Positions 6,593-14,299 of a stretch of DNA of 14,567 nt are shown one piece after another. The notes under the pieces were generated by a model that did no database searches, was not told where the DNA came from, and worked only from the letters and a program-made list of their open reading frames with translations. The stretch lies in the NCBI GenBank assembly GCA_046313675.1, contig JBKBXU010000089.1, positions 1 through 14,567 on the forward strand, read 5' to 3'. The DNA is from JBKBXU01 sp046313675 (GTDB taxonomy: Bacteria; Bacteroidota; Bacteroidia; Cytophagales; Cytophagaceae). Each line of letters starts with the position of its first letter. Position 1 is the first letter of the stretch. The translations under genes were made by a program, and so were the position numbers.

Positions 6593-7261
6593 ATGTTTGG
6601 ATTGATCAGACTTGCGATAATTTTTACATTTGCTTTATTTTTATCTTGTTCCGGCAATAAAAATAAGGAGCTTACCTTATCTGAAAAATCTGACAATGGG
6701 TTATTGACGAGCTTTTTTCAGAACTCTCCTGATAAGAAATCTTCCTTCGTTGATACAGAAAAGCTTTTGGAAGCGAAGGCTTTTTGTGAAAAGCGCAACC
6801 TTGACACCACCCTGGCCATATTTATTGATATGGGGATTCATTCAGGGAAATACAGGTTTTTTATTTACGACTTACAGAATGAAAAAATTCTTCACAAAGG
6901 TTTATGTTGTCATGGGGCAGGAAAGGGGAGTACCTGTGAAAAGCCTGTGTTTAGTAATGAAAAAGGCAGCAACTGTACCAGTCTTGGAAAGTATAAGTTG
7001 GGAGTCAGGTCCTACAGTAACTGGGGTATAAATATACATTATAAAATGCATGGCCTTGAAGAAACAAATAAGAATGCCTTCAGTCGCATAGTTGTTTTGC
7101 ACTCCTATGATCCGGTACCTGATTCTGAAATTTACCCTCTTCACCTTCCTATGGGCTGGAGTCTTGGGTGCCCTGTTGTTTCTAATGATCTTATGCGCAA
7201 AATTGATGAATTGCTGAAGGATCGGAAAACGGAGGTGCTTTTGTGGATATATAATGTATAG
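6593..7261 (+). CDS. Murein L,D-transpeptidase catalytic-domain lipoprotein (YkuD_2 type)
   Basis: This 222-residue predicted lipoprotein has the lipobox LFLSC (C19) and a low-complexity linker to about residue 60. The catalytic domain includes AIFIDMGIHSGKYRFFIYDL, then SNEKGSNCTSLGKYKLGVRS, YSNWGINIHYKMHGLE, IVVLHSYDP and GWSLGCPVVSN. The SLGCPV segment (C193) matches the L,D-transpeptidase catalytic cysteine, and H170 is a likely partner. Such enzymes form or edit 3-3 crosslinks in peptidoglycan, or attach proteins to it, in the periplasm. Before the active site lie four further cysteines (C105, C106, C115, C128), which could form disulfides. No substrate-specific domain is present. The gene ends only 4 bp from the stop of the oppositely oriented histidine kinase, with no room for a terminator, so the two transcripts probably overlap. 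Confidence 0.85.
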   Translation: MFGLIRLAIIFTFALFLSCSGNKNKELTLSEKSDNGLLTSFFQNSPDKKSSFVDTEKLLEAKAFCEKRNLDTTLAIFIDMGIHSGKYRFFIYDLQNEKILHKGLCCHGAGKGSTCEKPVFSNEKGSNCTSLGKYKLGVRSYSNWGINIHYKMHGLEETNKNAFSRIVVLHSYDPVPDSEIYPLHLPMGWSLGCPVVSNDLMRKIDELLKDRKTEVLLWIYNV

Positions 7262-7265
7262 CAAC

Positions 7266-9293
7266 CTAAGGATTGTTATGCTTTGATGTTGCCACCGGCT
7301 CCTCACTTGCTTCCGGCTGGGAAAATCTGAAAGTAGTTCCTTTGCCTTCTTCACTTTCCACCCAGATGTTTCCTGAAGTTCTTTGTAAAAACTCTTTGCA
7401 AAGTAAAAGCCCTAAACCTGTTCCGCCTTTGTGATCTGTATCCTGAGTTGACGAATGTGCGTCAGTAAAAAGTTTTTCCAGATTTTCCGGATTTATGCCA
7501 ACTCCATTGTCTGTAATTTCTGTAATGACCATGCCATTTTCCTTATAGGCAGAAAATTCAACTGAACCATTGTTCGGTGTAAATTTCAAGGCATTGGCAA
7601 GAAGGTTTCTGGTTACAAGAAGAATGACGTTGTGATCTCCATTTACCTTATAGCCCTGAGGAACCAGATTTGTAATCTTTATGTCCTTTAATTCAGCCTG
7701 GTTGCTTAGGGCTGCTATGGATTCATTTATTGTCGTATGTAAGTTTACCTCTTTGATTTCAAGGGTTATACCATCCATTTGAGATCGTACCCAGTGTAGA
7801 ATATTATCAACCAGTCCTATCATTTGATTAAGCTTGTTGTTCAAATGGAGGTTGTAGGAGGCGATTTTTTCGGGTGTAGGCTCTTCTTTTGCCATCATGT
7901 TGAGAATAGCCTGAAAGGTTTTTAAAGGCCCTTTCAGGTCATGCGACATGATAGACAGCAAGGTGTTTTTTGTCTGATTTGATTTCTTTAATTCCAGGTT
8001 TTGTTGTCTTATCTGTTCGGTTCTTTCTTCAACGGTTTTTTCAAGTTCTTTATTGGTCAGGCTTTGGAGCTTTATAAGTTCTACCTGCGTATGTTCTTTT
8101 TCCTTCCGTAATAGGGTGTATTTGTCGCTCAAAGCAAGTGAAAACAGAATTAGTTCCAGTAGATTACCGAGTTCTATGGAATGTGCTGCAATAAAATTTC
8201 GGTCAATAAGCCCTTTGGTGTTAAGGGTTAATAATATAATTCCGATGATATGGCCTGTAAAAGCAATGGCCGGTAAACGTGCCGTTTTGACACCTTTAAA
8301 CCAAAGACGGTAGCAGGCAATAAAAATTGTCACAGAACTAAGCGTAGTCAAAAAAGTGGCCGGAGCTATTAGTTGATTGTAACTCAGAAAAGGTACAATC
8401 AGCAATAAAGGAACATACGCCAAGATAATTATAGTGAAGAAAGTATTTGTTTTCGGTGCATGTTTTTTAGTTTCAAGAAATTTTCTTACGAAGATGGTTC
8501 CTGTTAAGCCACTGATAATAATTCCTATGGGAATCATTTTGGTGTTAAGCATTGGATAATCTGCCCAGGCAAACTGAAACCCGAATCCACTATGCACCAG
8601 GTAGAAAAACATCAGTCCAAGATTGAATATGACAAAATACAGGTAATTGGAGTCTTTAAGGGAGAAATATATAAATGCATTGTAAATCAGCATAATTATG
8701 ATTATGCCGAAGAAAATGCCCCCATAAAGGATGTTGACTTTGGTTTGGTAGCGGTAATAATGGTCTTCCCCTTGTATCACGGTGGAAATCTGAAAACTGC
8801 TCTCACCCCATATGTGTATATAAAATTCTTTTATGGAGTCATCATGCAGTGCAATGGGAAAGGCAAAGCACCTGTTGTAAATTTGTCTGGTATTGAAAGG
8901 GGTAAGGTCCCCTGTAAGGTGTTTATGCCACAATCCGTTGTGGTCTTTATAATAAAATTCCAAAGAGTCAAAGTGTGGGTAGGCTAATTCAAGTATCCAA
9001 TCGTTTTCTGATTCCGAAACGGTATTCTGAATGCGGACCTTCATCCAAAGATCTGCCTTTTTCAAGCCAAAATTAACATTACCGCTTGTGTTAAGTGTGA
9101 ACTTATCCTGTACAGGAGAAGATAGTATTTCCTGAAAAGAATACTTTTCTCCTTCATTCCACAGGAATTGCAGTTCCCTGGTAATTTGGTAAGCTTGATT
9201 GGGATTGCTAAGCTTTAGTATATTCTGGCTGACACCCAACGATGAAAAACCAGTTAAAAAAAGCAGCAAAAAATATAATTCTTTTCTGAACAT
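7266..9293 (-). CDS. 7TMR-DISM hybrid sensor histidine kinase
   Basis: This 675-residue inner-membrane sensor has a signal peptide (about residues 1-22). An extracytoplasmic 7TMR-DISMED2 jelly-roll-like domain (about 30-175) follows, with LKKADLWMKVRIQN as its hallmark. About seven transmembrane helices cover 187-392. A coiled coil (393-440) leads to the HisKA dimerisation domain with SIMSHDLKGPLKTF, where H451 is the phosphorylated histidine. The ATPase domain has the N box TRNLLANALKFTP (N563, N567), G1 DNGVGI (595-600) and G2 GGTGLGL (623-629). All catalytic boxes are intact, so it should be active. In this family the outer domain is thought to bind small ligands, often carbohydrates, but the signal here is unknown. 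No response regulator or receiver domain lies in the window, so it is an orphan kinase. The start at 9293 gives a good signal peptide. Confidence 0.92.
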   Translation of the reverse strand: MFRKELYFLLLFLTGFSSLGVSQNILKLSNPNQAYQITRELQFLWNEGEKYSFQEILSSPVQDKFTLNTSGNVNFGLKKADLWMKVRIQNTVSESENDWILELAYPHFDSLEFYYKDHNGLWHKHLTGDLTPFNTRQIYNRCFAFPIALHDDSIKEFYIHIWGESSFQISTVIQGEDHYYRYQTKVNILYGGIFFGIIIIMLIYNAFIYFSLKDSNYLYFVIFNLGLMFFYLVHSGFGFQFAWADYPMLNTKMIPIGIIISGLTGTIFVRKFLETKKHAPKTNTFFTIIILAYVPLLLIVPFLSYNQLIAPATFLTTLSSVTIFIACYRLWFKGVKTARLPAIAFTGHIIGIILLTLNTKGLIDRNFIAAHSIELGNLLELILFSLALSDKYTLLRKEKEHTQVELIKLQSLTNKELEKTVEERTEQIRQQNLELKKSNQTKNTLLSIMSHDLKGPLKTFQAILNMMAKEEPTPEKIASYNLHLNNKLNQMIGLVDNILHWVRSQMDGITLEIKEVNLHTTINESIAALSNQAELKDIKITNLVPQGYKVNGDHNVILLVTRNLLANALKFTPNNGSVEFSAYKENGMVITEITDNGVGINPENLEKLFTDAHSSTQDTDHKGGTGLGLLLCKEFLQRTSGNIWVESEEGKGTTFRFSQPEASEEPVATSKHNNP

Positions 9294-9603
9294 ATAGTAT
9301 TATCCTCTGGTGATTTTACGCAGGAAGATAATCTTTGTTCGGAAGAGAGACAGGTGCTGGTGTAAGAATTAGCTTAAGCCATAGCTTAATCCATTAAAAA
9401 AGCAGGCTTGATAAACAGAACCAGATAGCATAATTCTGCTTCTGCCACGCAATCAGTTTTTCCAATTTCTTTGAATCTGATCAAGGTCTGGAAGTTTTTC
9501 CATAAACTTTAATGGCAATGTTTACTCATTATGAATTGAATTATTGGGTTAGTAAGTCAATAAATTTTTCTAAATTGCTGTACTTAAAATTTTTTGAAGT
9601 GCC
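9294..9603. other. Divergent intergenic region between the sensor kinase and the DUF4595-like lipoprotein
   Basis: These 310 bp should contain both promoters. I see no open frame with protein character. Two direct copies of AGCTTAA stand 12 bp apart, at 9371-9377 and 9383-9389. A weak promoter-like match for the rightward gene is ATTG near 9534 with TAAATTTT near 9561, but the last base of the -7 box is wrong and the spacing is at the upper end. I see no terminator or RNA structure that stands out. Confidence 0.5.
9371..9389. repeat. Short direct repeat AGCTTAA x2, about one helical turn apart
   Basis: AGCTTAA occurs at 9371-9377 and again at 9383-9389, so the copies start 12 bp apart on nearly the same DNA face. 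The first copy sits in a GCTTAAGC palindrome. It lies about 80-90 bp upstream of the histidine kinase start, where a regulator might bind. Seven-base repeats also arise by chance in AT-rich DNA, so this is only a candidate. Confidence 0.2.
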
Positions 9604-10389
9604 ATGATCGGAAAATGTTTTACTGCTGTAATAGTAGTTTTTTTTATGTTAAGTAGCTTAGGATGTATGAAGGAGTCTGATGATGTTCAGGTGTCCGAAG
9701 GTTCATGGACTGAAAAAGATGATGTTATCACCTATAGACTTGAGTATGATTCAGACAGAAGGTTGAAGAAAGAATCCCGGTATGTAAACGACAATTTACA
9801 TACTTATCAAACCTATGAATATTTTGAGGACATGGTTGTGCAAAAGAATTATAATCATAATTCGATACTCAAGAACAGTTATCACTATAGTTTAGATGAA
9901 CATAAACGGGTTGACAGGTATGATATAAAAGATGCTGAGGGTGTTGTTATAACTAAGAAATCGATTCAGTACTCTGAGTCAGGGTTTCCGGTTAAATATA
10001 CCATTGATAGTAGCTCATCAACGCCGGTTAGTATAGACCTTCGTAATGATGGCAATAATATCACAGAAGAGCTTGTAGGGACGTTTCATACTTCCTATAC
10101 ACCTTCTGATATAGTAAGTAATTTAAGTATACCATACGAATTGCCTTCTCAGCTCATACCGTCGTATACCGGATTATTTGGTAAGACGAATAAATATTTG
10201 TTGAAAAACTCTTTACAAAGCGTTGCAGGCCCTAGTGGAGGAGCCAAAAGTATTATCTATGCTTATTCCTATGGGTCAGAGGGTAGAGTTAAAGAAATTA
10301 AGTGTTATCTTAAAGAATATGCCCGCCGTGAATCACCTCCAAATTATGGCACAGTTCAGCTTGTGAAGTATGAATATGTCTTTGATTAA
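9604..10389 (+). CDS. DUF4595-like secreted lipoprotein with YD-type repeats
   Basis: This 261-residue predicted lipoprotein has the lipobox SSLGC (C21) after a clear hydrophobic core. The mature part is built of short beta motifs such as ITYRLEYDSDRRLKKESRYV, TYEYFEDMVVQKNYN and SIQYSESGFPVKYTID. The C-terminal half has LFGKTNKYLLKNSLQSVAG, then YAYSYGSEGRVKEIKC and YEYVFD. A 'T.Y.YD..GR(L/V)..I' pattern around a 'G..NKYLLKS' segment is what I recall of DUF4595 lipoproteins in Bacteroidota. Their function is unknown; they are presumably on the outer membrane or cell surface. Alternating charged and aromatic strands suggest a beta-sheet sandwich or beta-roll. It stands alone, divergent from the sensor kinase and 20 bp from the convergent ilvN stop without a visible terminator. 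The assignment to DUF4595 is moderately sure; the lipoprotein call is firmer. Confidence 0.7.
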   Translation: MIGKCFTAVIVVFFMLSSLGCMKESDDVQVSEGSWTEKDDVITYRLEYDSDRRLKKESRYVNDNLHTYQTYEYFEDMVVQKNYNHNSILKNSYHYSLDEHKRVDRYDIKDAEGVVITKKSIQYSESGFPVKYTIDSSSSTPVSIDLRNDGNNITEELVGTFHTSYTPSDIVSNLSIPYELPSQLIPSYTGLFGKTNKYLLKNSLQSVAGPSGGAKSIIYAYSYGSEGRVKEIKCYLKEYARRESPPNYGTVQLVKYEYVFD

Positions 10390-10409
10390 TGGACAGAAGG
10401 GGTTTGGCT

Positions 10410-10700
10410 TTATGCTACCGCTTTATCCATTACAAAAGCAGGCCTGTTTACCATAACCGGATTACGTAGTTCTACTTCTGCTACGTCTACAAGTTTTTCT
10501 AATTGCTTTTCAATCTGCTCAAGTCGGGAAGTGTCCCCATAAGCTTTAATGATCATTTCATGTAAGCCGTTTTCCAAAGCATCTTCAGCAAGTTCCATGA
10601 ATGTGATGGTATAACCCCTTCGTTCAAGTACCTGGGCCGTTCTAAGCAAAATGCCTGGTCGAGGGTCTACTGTTAATCTGAATGTATGTCTGTTTTTCAT
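10410..10700 (-). CDS. ilvN: Acetolactate synthase small (regulatory) subunit, single ACT domain
   Basis: This 96-residue protein has an ACT domain starting MKNRHTFRLTVDPRPGILLR, with AQVLERRGYTITFMELAED and the closing strand LEKLVDVAEVELR. ACT subunits bind the IlvB catalytic subunit, activate it and, in many cases, confer feedback inhibition by branched-chain amino acids. I begin at ATG 10698-10700. The open frame reaches back to 10847, but that extension overlaps the end of ilvB and does not look like an ACT protein. The gap to the ilvB stop is then 17 bp, consistent with one operon. The length matches E. coli IlvN (96) or IlvM (87), not the roughly 160-190-residue two-domain form, and 'KLVDVAEVEL' is closer to IlvM. 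Valine sensitivity cannot be predicted. It converges on the DUF4595-like gene with 20 bp between stops. Confidence 0.88.
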   Translation of the reverse strand: MKNRHTFRLTVDPRPGILLRTAQVLERRGYTITFMELAEDALENGLHEMIIKAYGDTSRLEQIEKQLEKLVDVAEVELRNPVMVNRPAFVMDKAVA

Positions 10701-10717
10701 AGTTGTTGTAATATATT

Positions 10718-12433
10718 CTAGGTACTGCCTTCCGGCATTTCCATTTTGCATGTTGGAGGTTCTATGATCATGTGCTGCACTGATTTTCCTGCAGGAACAA
10801 ATGGGTAAACATTGTCTTCTTTGGCAACTTCTGCGTGTATCAGGCAAGGGCCATCGTTGTAGGCTAAAGCTTCATTAAGTACTTTGGTGACGTTTTCAGG
10901 TTTGTCTATATGAAAACCTTTTATGCCATAGGCATCGGCAAGCTTTACAAAGTCCGGGTTGCCTTCCATATCAATGCCGGAATACCTTTTTTCAAGAAAG
11001 AACTCCTGCCATTGTCTTACCATTCCCAGGTATTTATTGTCTATTACAAGAATTTTAAGCGGGAGCTTATTTATTGCTGCCGTTGATAATTCTGAAAGTG
11101 TCATTTGAAAGCCGCCATCACCTACGATGGCTATAACCAAGGCTTCGGGTCTGCCAAGTTGTGCTCCTATGGCTGCCGGAAATCCAAAGCCCATGGTGCC
11201 AGCTCCGCCTGAGGAAACCCAGGTATCCGGAGCATCAGTTTTATAAAATTGGGCCGCCCACATCTGATGCTGTCCGACATCTGTCGTTACAATGGCCTCT
11301 CCCCGGCTTAGGGTATATATTTCATCAATTACCTGTTGGGCCCGAAGAGTCGTGTCTTTTATATAGCAAAGAGGATAGTCTTTTTTAAATCCGTTTAGCT
11401 TATTGATCCATTCAGTCGTTTCCAGAGGACGAATATAATTTAAAAGCTCTTGTAGTACAAGTTTGGCATCGCCGATGGCATGCGCATCAGGCTTAACTAT
11501 TTTTCCTATTTCAGCCGGATCAATATCAATGTGCAGTTTTTTTGCACCGGGGCAAAAATCTTTGGTGTTTCCGTTTATGCGATCGTCCCACCGGCTTCCG
11601 ATGGACATGATCAAGTCGCATTCCATCATGGCTTTATTTGCATAAGCGGTGCCATACATTCCCACCATACCTAAGGATAAAGGATGGGTTTCTGGAAATG
11701 CTCCTTTTCCAAGAAGGGTTGTTATAACCGGGGCATTAAGAATTTCAGCCAGTTGCCTTACTTCTTCTCTTGCTCCTGCAATTAAAGCACCATGGCCAAC
11801 CAGCAAAAGAGGCTTTTTTGCTTCATTTATATAGCGGGCAAGGCTTTCTACCTGATCTTGGTCAGGGTACTTACATTCTTTATAAGCAGGTAAATAGAAG
11901 TTTTCGTCTTTACTGCCTGTGAATGGGGCAGAGGTAATGTCTTTTGGAAGGTCGATAAGAACAGGGCCGGGTCTGCCGGAGGTAGATAGAAAATAAGCTT
12001 CTTTTACAATCCGTGGTATATCGTTGGTTTTTTTAACAAGATAATTGTATTTCCCCATTGGCATGGTGGTATTGAAGATGTCTGCTTCCTGAAAAGCATC
12101 CATTCCAAGTAGGGGGGTAATGGTTTGTCCTGTTAATATAATCATAGGGACAGAATCCATTTGAGCCGTCATCATGCCTGTGATGGTGTTGGTAGCTCCC
12201 GGGCCACTGGTAACCAGTACAACACCCGGCTTTCCTGTAACCCGCGCATATCCATCTGCCATGTGGCTTGCGCCCTGTTCATGACGGGTAAGAATTAGTT
12301 TGATTTTGGAATCATACAGCGCATCAAAAATTGGCAAAGCAGCACCTCCTGAATACCCAAAGATGTATTCTACCCCTTGCTCCTCCAGGGTTTCAATCAA
12401 AATTTGTGCACCGTTCTTCTGAAAACTGCTCAT
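10718..12433 (-). CDS. ilvB: Acetolactate synthase large (catalytic) subunit
   Basis: This 571-residue thiamine diphosphate enzyme condenses two pyruvates to acetolactate, or pyruvate with 2-ketobutyrate to acetohydroxybutyrate. This is the first committed step of valine, leucine and isoleucine synthesis. The N-terminal pyrimidine-binding domain has IFGYSGGAALPIFDALY and HEQGASHMADGYARVTGKPG, where E52 is the cofactor-activating glutamate. The central domain has LLVGHGALIAGAREE and GSRWDDRINGN. The C-terminal pyrophosphate-binding domain has GDG (438-440), and 26 residues later N466 in IDNKYLGMVRQWQEFF, the usual metal and diphosphate motif. All catalytic parts look intact and the length is normal. 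The start at 12433 gives the usual short N-terminus. It is followed by ilvN in the same operon, but ilvC, ilvD and leu genes are not adjacent. A TATCTTTG box lies 23-30 bp upstream of the start codon. Confidence 0.95.
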   Translation of the reverse strand: MSSFQKNGAQILIETLEEQGVEYIFGYSGGAALPIFDALYDSKIKLILTRHEQGASHMADGYARVTGKPGVVLVTSGPGATNTITGMMTAQMDSVPMIILTGQTITPLLGMDAFQEADIFNTTMPMGKYNYLVKKTNDIPRIVKEAYFLSTSGRPGPVLIDLPKDITSAPFTGSKDENFYLPAYKECKYPDQDQVESLARYINEAKKPLLLVGHGALIAGAREEVRQLAEILNAPVITTLLGKGAFPETHPLSLGMVGMYGTAYANKAMMECDLIMSIGSRWDDRINGNTKDFCPGAKKLHIDIDPAEIGKIVKPDAHAIGDAKLVLQELLNYIRPLETTEWINKLNGFKKDYPLCYIKDTTLRAQQVIDEIYTLSRGEAIVTTDVGQHQMWAAQFYKTDAPDTWVSSGGAGTMGFGFPAAIGAQLGRPEALVIAIVGDGGFQMTLSELSTAAINKLPLKILVIDNKYLGMVRQWQEFFLEKRYSGIDMEGNPDFVKLADAYGIKGFHIDKPENVTKVLNEALAYNDGPCLIHAEVAKEDNVYPFVPAGKSVQHMIIEPPTCKMEMPEGST

Positions 12434-12455
12434 GCAGATTTTTATTTGTAAGACT

Positions 12456-12463
12456 CAAAGATA
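12456..12463 (-). promoter_or_regulatory. Bacteroidota -7 box upstream of ilvB
   Basis: On the minus strand the bases read TATCTTTG, a perfect match to the TAnnTTTG box recognised by the Bacteroidota primary sigma factor. It is 23-30 bp upstream of the ilvB start, leaving a leader of about 15 nt. No TTG or TTTG -33 box sits at the usual 19-21 bp distance, so the promoter may need an activator or may be weak. No leader peptide rich in Ile, Val or Leu and no attenuator hairpin fits in that leader. Confidence 0.45.
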
Positions 12464-12687
12464 TCTCATTTAATTCCCCTTTTTTATGTATAATAATTGA
12501 AATGTACGGTTCTTAAGGTGTGTTTTTAATGTTTAATTTATTTATTATAAGTATTTTAAATTATTAATTATTACGTATTCAAGTAGTTTTATTAATTATT
12601 TTATTTTTACGATTCCCAAAAAATATTATGTATATTTAATTGTTTGTATTATACTGTTTGTGATTAATATTCGTTTAAATAACTACG

Positions 12688-14250
12688 ATGGCAAGACATA
12701 ATTCTACGCATCTCTATGATCTGATAAGTTCTTTATCAAAAAATGAGAAAAGATATTTTAAGATGCAGGCTGCTGTATCAGGCAATCCGGAAGATAAGAA
12801 GATGATGCGCTTGTTTGACGAAATTAACCGCAGTCCGGAGAAGTATAATGAGAAGCTTATTGTTCAAAAGGTGACAGGCTTAAAGATTCAGCAGGTTTCC
12901 AATATGAAGGCCTACCTTTATACGAAAATTTTGCAATCGATACGACAGTATAATGCACCACGCATTCTTGATATACAGATTCGTGAGCAGATTGATTACG
13001 CACAATTGCTTTTCGAGCGACGCCTGTATTTACAGGGGCTTAATTGCTTACGCAAGGCAAGAAAGCTGGCTTCTATTCACGATAACCCGGAACTTCAGCT
13101 TGAAATCATAAAACTTGAAAAGAGTGTGTTGATGAATACCATTGATCAGGATACTGAAACAAAAGTTGATCAACTGATTTTTTCCGTAAAGCATCTTTTG
13201 AAGAAGATCAATAACATTGCGCTGTTTTCCAACCTTTCCATTAAACTAAATTCATTTTATACCCGTACCGGCTATATTAAGGATGAAGAGGATTTTATTC
13301 AGGTAAAACGTTTTTTTGAAGAAAACCTGACAGTTCCCCAGGGAAATGAAGAATTAAGTGAGACAGAATTAATGCACCTTTATCGCCTTTACATCGGATA
13401 TTATTTCTTTATCCAGGATTTTAAAAATGGTTTTTCTTACGCAGAAAAACTTGTTGCCTTATTTCAGCAAAGCCCTGAATTATGCAAGGGCAATATTGAA
13501 GGGTATATTAAAGTACTCAATAATCTGCTTATTGCGCAATATAAGTTGTATAAGTTTGAGGAATTTACGGAAACCAATAAGCTTTTGCAGTCCATTGGTG
13601 AGGAAAACAAGTCCCACATCAATCAGAGTACCAGAATCCGCTTAAAAAAATACTACTATATGCATGAAATAAACAGGTATTTCATGACAGGGGAGTTTTC
13701 TCTTGGGATTCAGACACTTTTGAAAGGAAATGAAGAAGTTGTAGGGTTGATTGATTCCCTGGATCATAATTCAGCGTTAATTTTAAGTTATAAAATTGCC
13801 TGTCTGTACTTTGGCGCAGGAGAGTTTCATCAATCTCTTAAATGGCTAAACCGTATTATTAATACTCCCCACGATGAGTTGCGGGAAGATATTCATTCCT
13901 TCTCAAGGATTATCCATTTAATATGTCATTATGAAATTGGCAATAATGATGTAATCCGTTATTATGTGATTTCTACCTATCGCTTTATTCTTAAGAAAAA
14001 AGATCTTCACGATTTTCAAAAATACATTTTGTCTTTCCTCAAGGAGCTGACTGTTGAGATGGAAGAGGGACAGCTTATTGATAAATTTAAGAAGTTAAAG
14101 TTAAATTTGCTGCCACTGGCTGATAATGCGTATGAAAAAAGGGCGTTTATATATTTCGATATAATTTCCTGGCTGGAGGGCAAAATTGAGAAAAAGTCTG
14201 TGGAAGAAATCATCAGGACTAAAGCAAAATTAAGGCTTAAAATCAACTAA
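12688..14250 (+). CDS. Conserved helical-repeat protein of unknown function (Bacteroidota)
   Basis: This 520-residue protein has no signal peptide, so it is probably cytoplasmic. The N-terminus, LYDLISSLSKNEKRYFKMQA, with MRLFDEINRSPEKYNEK after it, matches a family I have seen across Bacteroidota: 'LI.SLSK.EKRYFK' with '..LFD.I'. That family has no named function I know of. The rest is rich in amphipathic helices with TPR-like spacing, for example AQLLFERRLYLQGLNCLRKA, YAEKLVALFQQSPE and YFGAGEFHQSLKWLNRI, so it is probably an alpha-solenoid scaffold that binds other proteins or peptides. The N-terminal part, at about 10-90, could be a separate helical domain. Upstream is a 254-bp AT-rich divergent region shared with ilvB. 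Downstream, a second 7TMR-DISM sensor begins after 49 bp on the same strand, so co-transcription with a signalling protein is possible. Confidence 0.65.
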   Translation: MARHNSTHLYDLISSLSKNEKRYFKMQAAVSGNPEDKKMMRLFDEINRSPEKYNEKLIVQKVTGLKIQQVSNMKAYLYTKILQSIRQYNAPRILDIQIREQIDYAQLLFERRLYLQGLNCLRKARKLASIHDNPELQLEIIKLEKSVLMNTIDQDTETKVDQLIFSVKHLLKKINNIALFSNLSIKLNSFYTRTGYIKDEEDFIQVKRFFEENLTVPQGNEELSETELMHLYRLYIGYYFFIQDFKNGFSYAEKLVALFQQSPELCKGNIEGYIKVLNNLLIAQYKLYKFEEFTETNKLLQSIGEENKSHINQSTRIRLKKYYYMHEINRYFMTGEFSLGIQTLLKGNEEVVGLIDSLDHNSALILSYKIACLYFGAGEFHQSLKWLNRIINTPHDELREDIHSFSRIIHLICHYEIGNNDVIRYYVISTYRFILKKKDLHDFQKYILSFLKELTVEMEEGQLIDKFKKLKLNLLPLADNAYEKRAFIYFDIISWLEGKIEKKSVEEIIRTKAKLRLKIN

Positions 14251-14299
14251 GTATACGAATCGGTGTCTGAACACGTATGTAAGTAAAATTGAAATCTAA

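Noticed and set aside
6902..7354. 150-codon minus-strand open frame across the transpeptidase/kinase junction
   Set aside because: It overlaps two well-supported genes in another frame, and its composition shows no domain or signal peptide.
8592..8987. 131-codon + strand open frame opposite the histidine kinase
   Set aside because: It lies wholly antisense to the conserved 7TM and sensor domain, has no recognisable domain, and is best explained as a shadow frame.
10701..10847. Longer N-terminus for ilvN, starting at 10847
   Set aside because: The extra 49 residues overlap the end of ilvB in another frame, are rich in Arg and Cys, and have no resemblance to ACT proteins. MKNRHTF at 10700 fits the family.
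14253..14278. Imperfect hairpin after the helical-repeat gene (ATAC/GTAT outer, GTGT/ACAC inner)
   Set aside because: It has a six-base one-sided bulge and no T run, so it is not convincing as a terminator.
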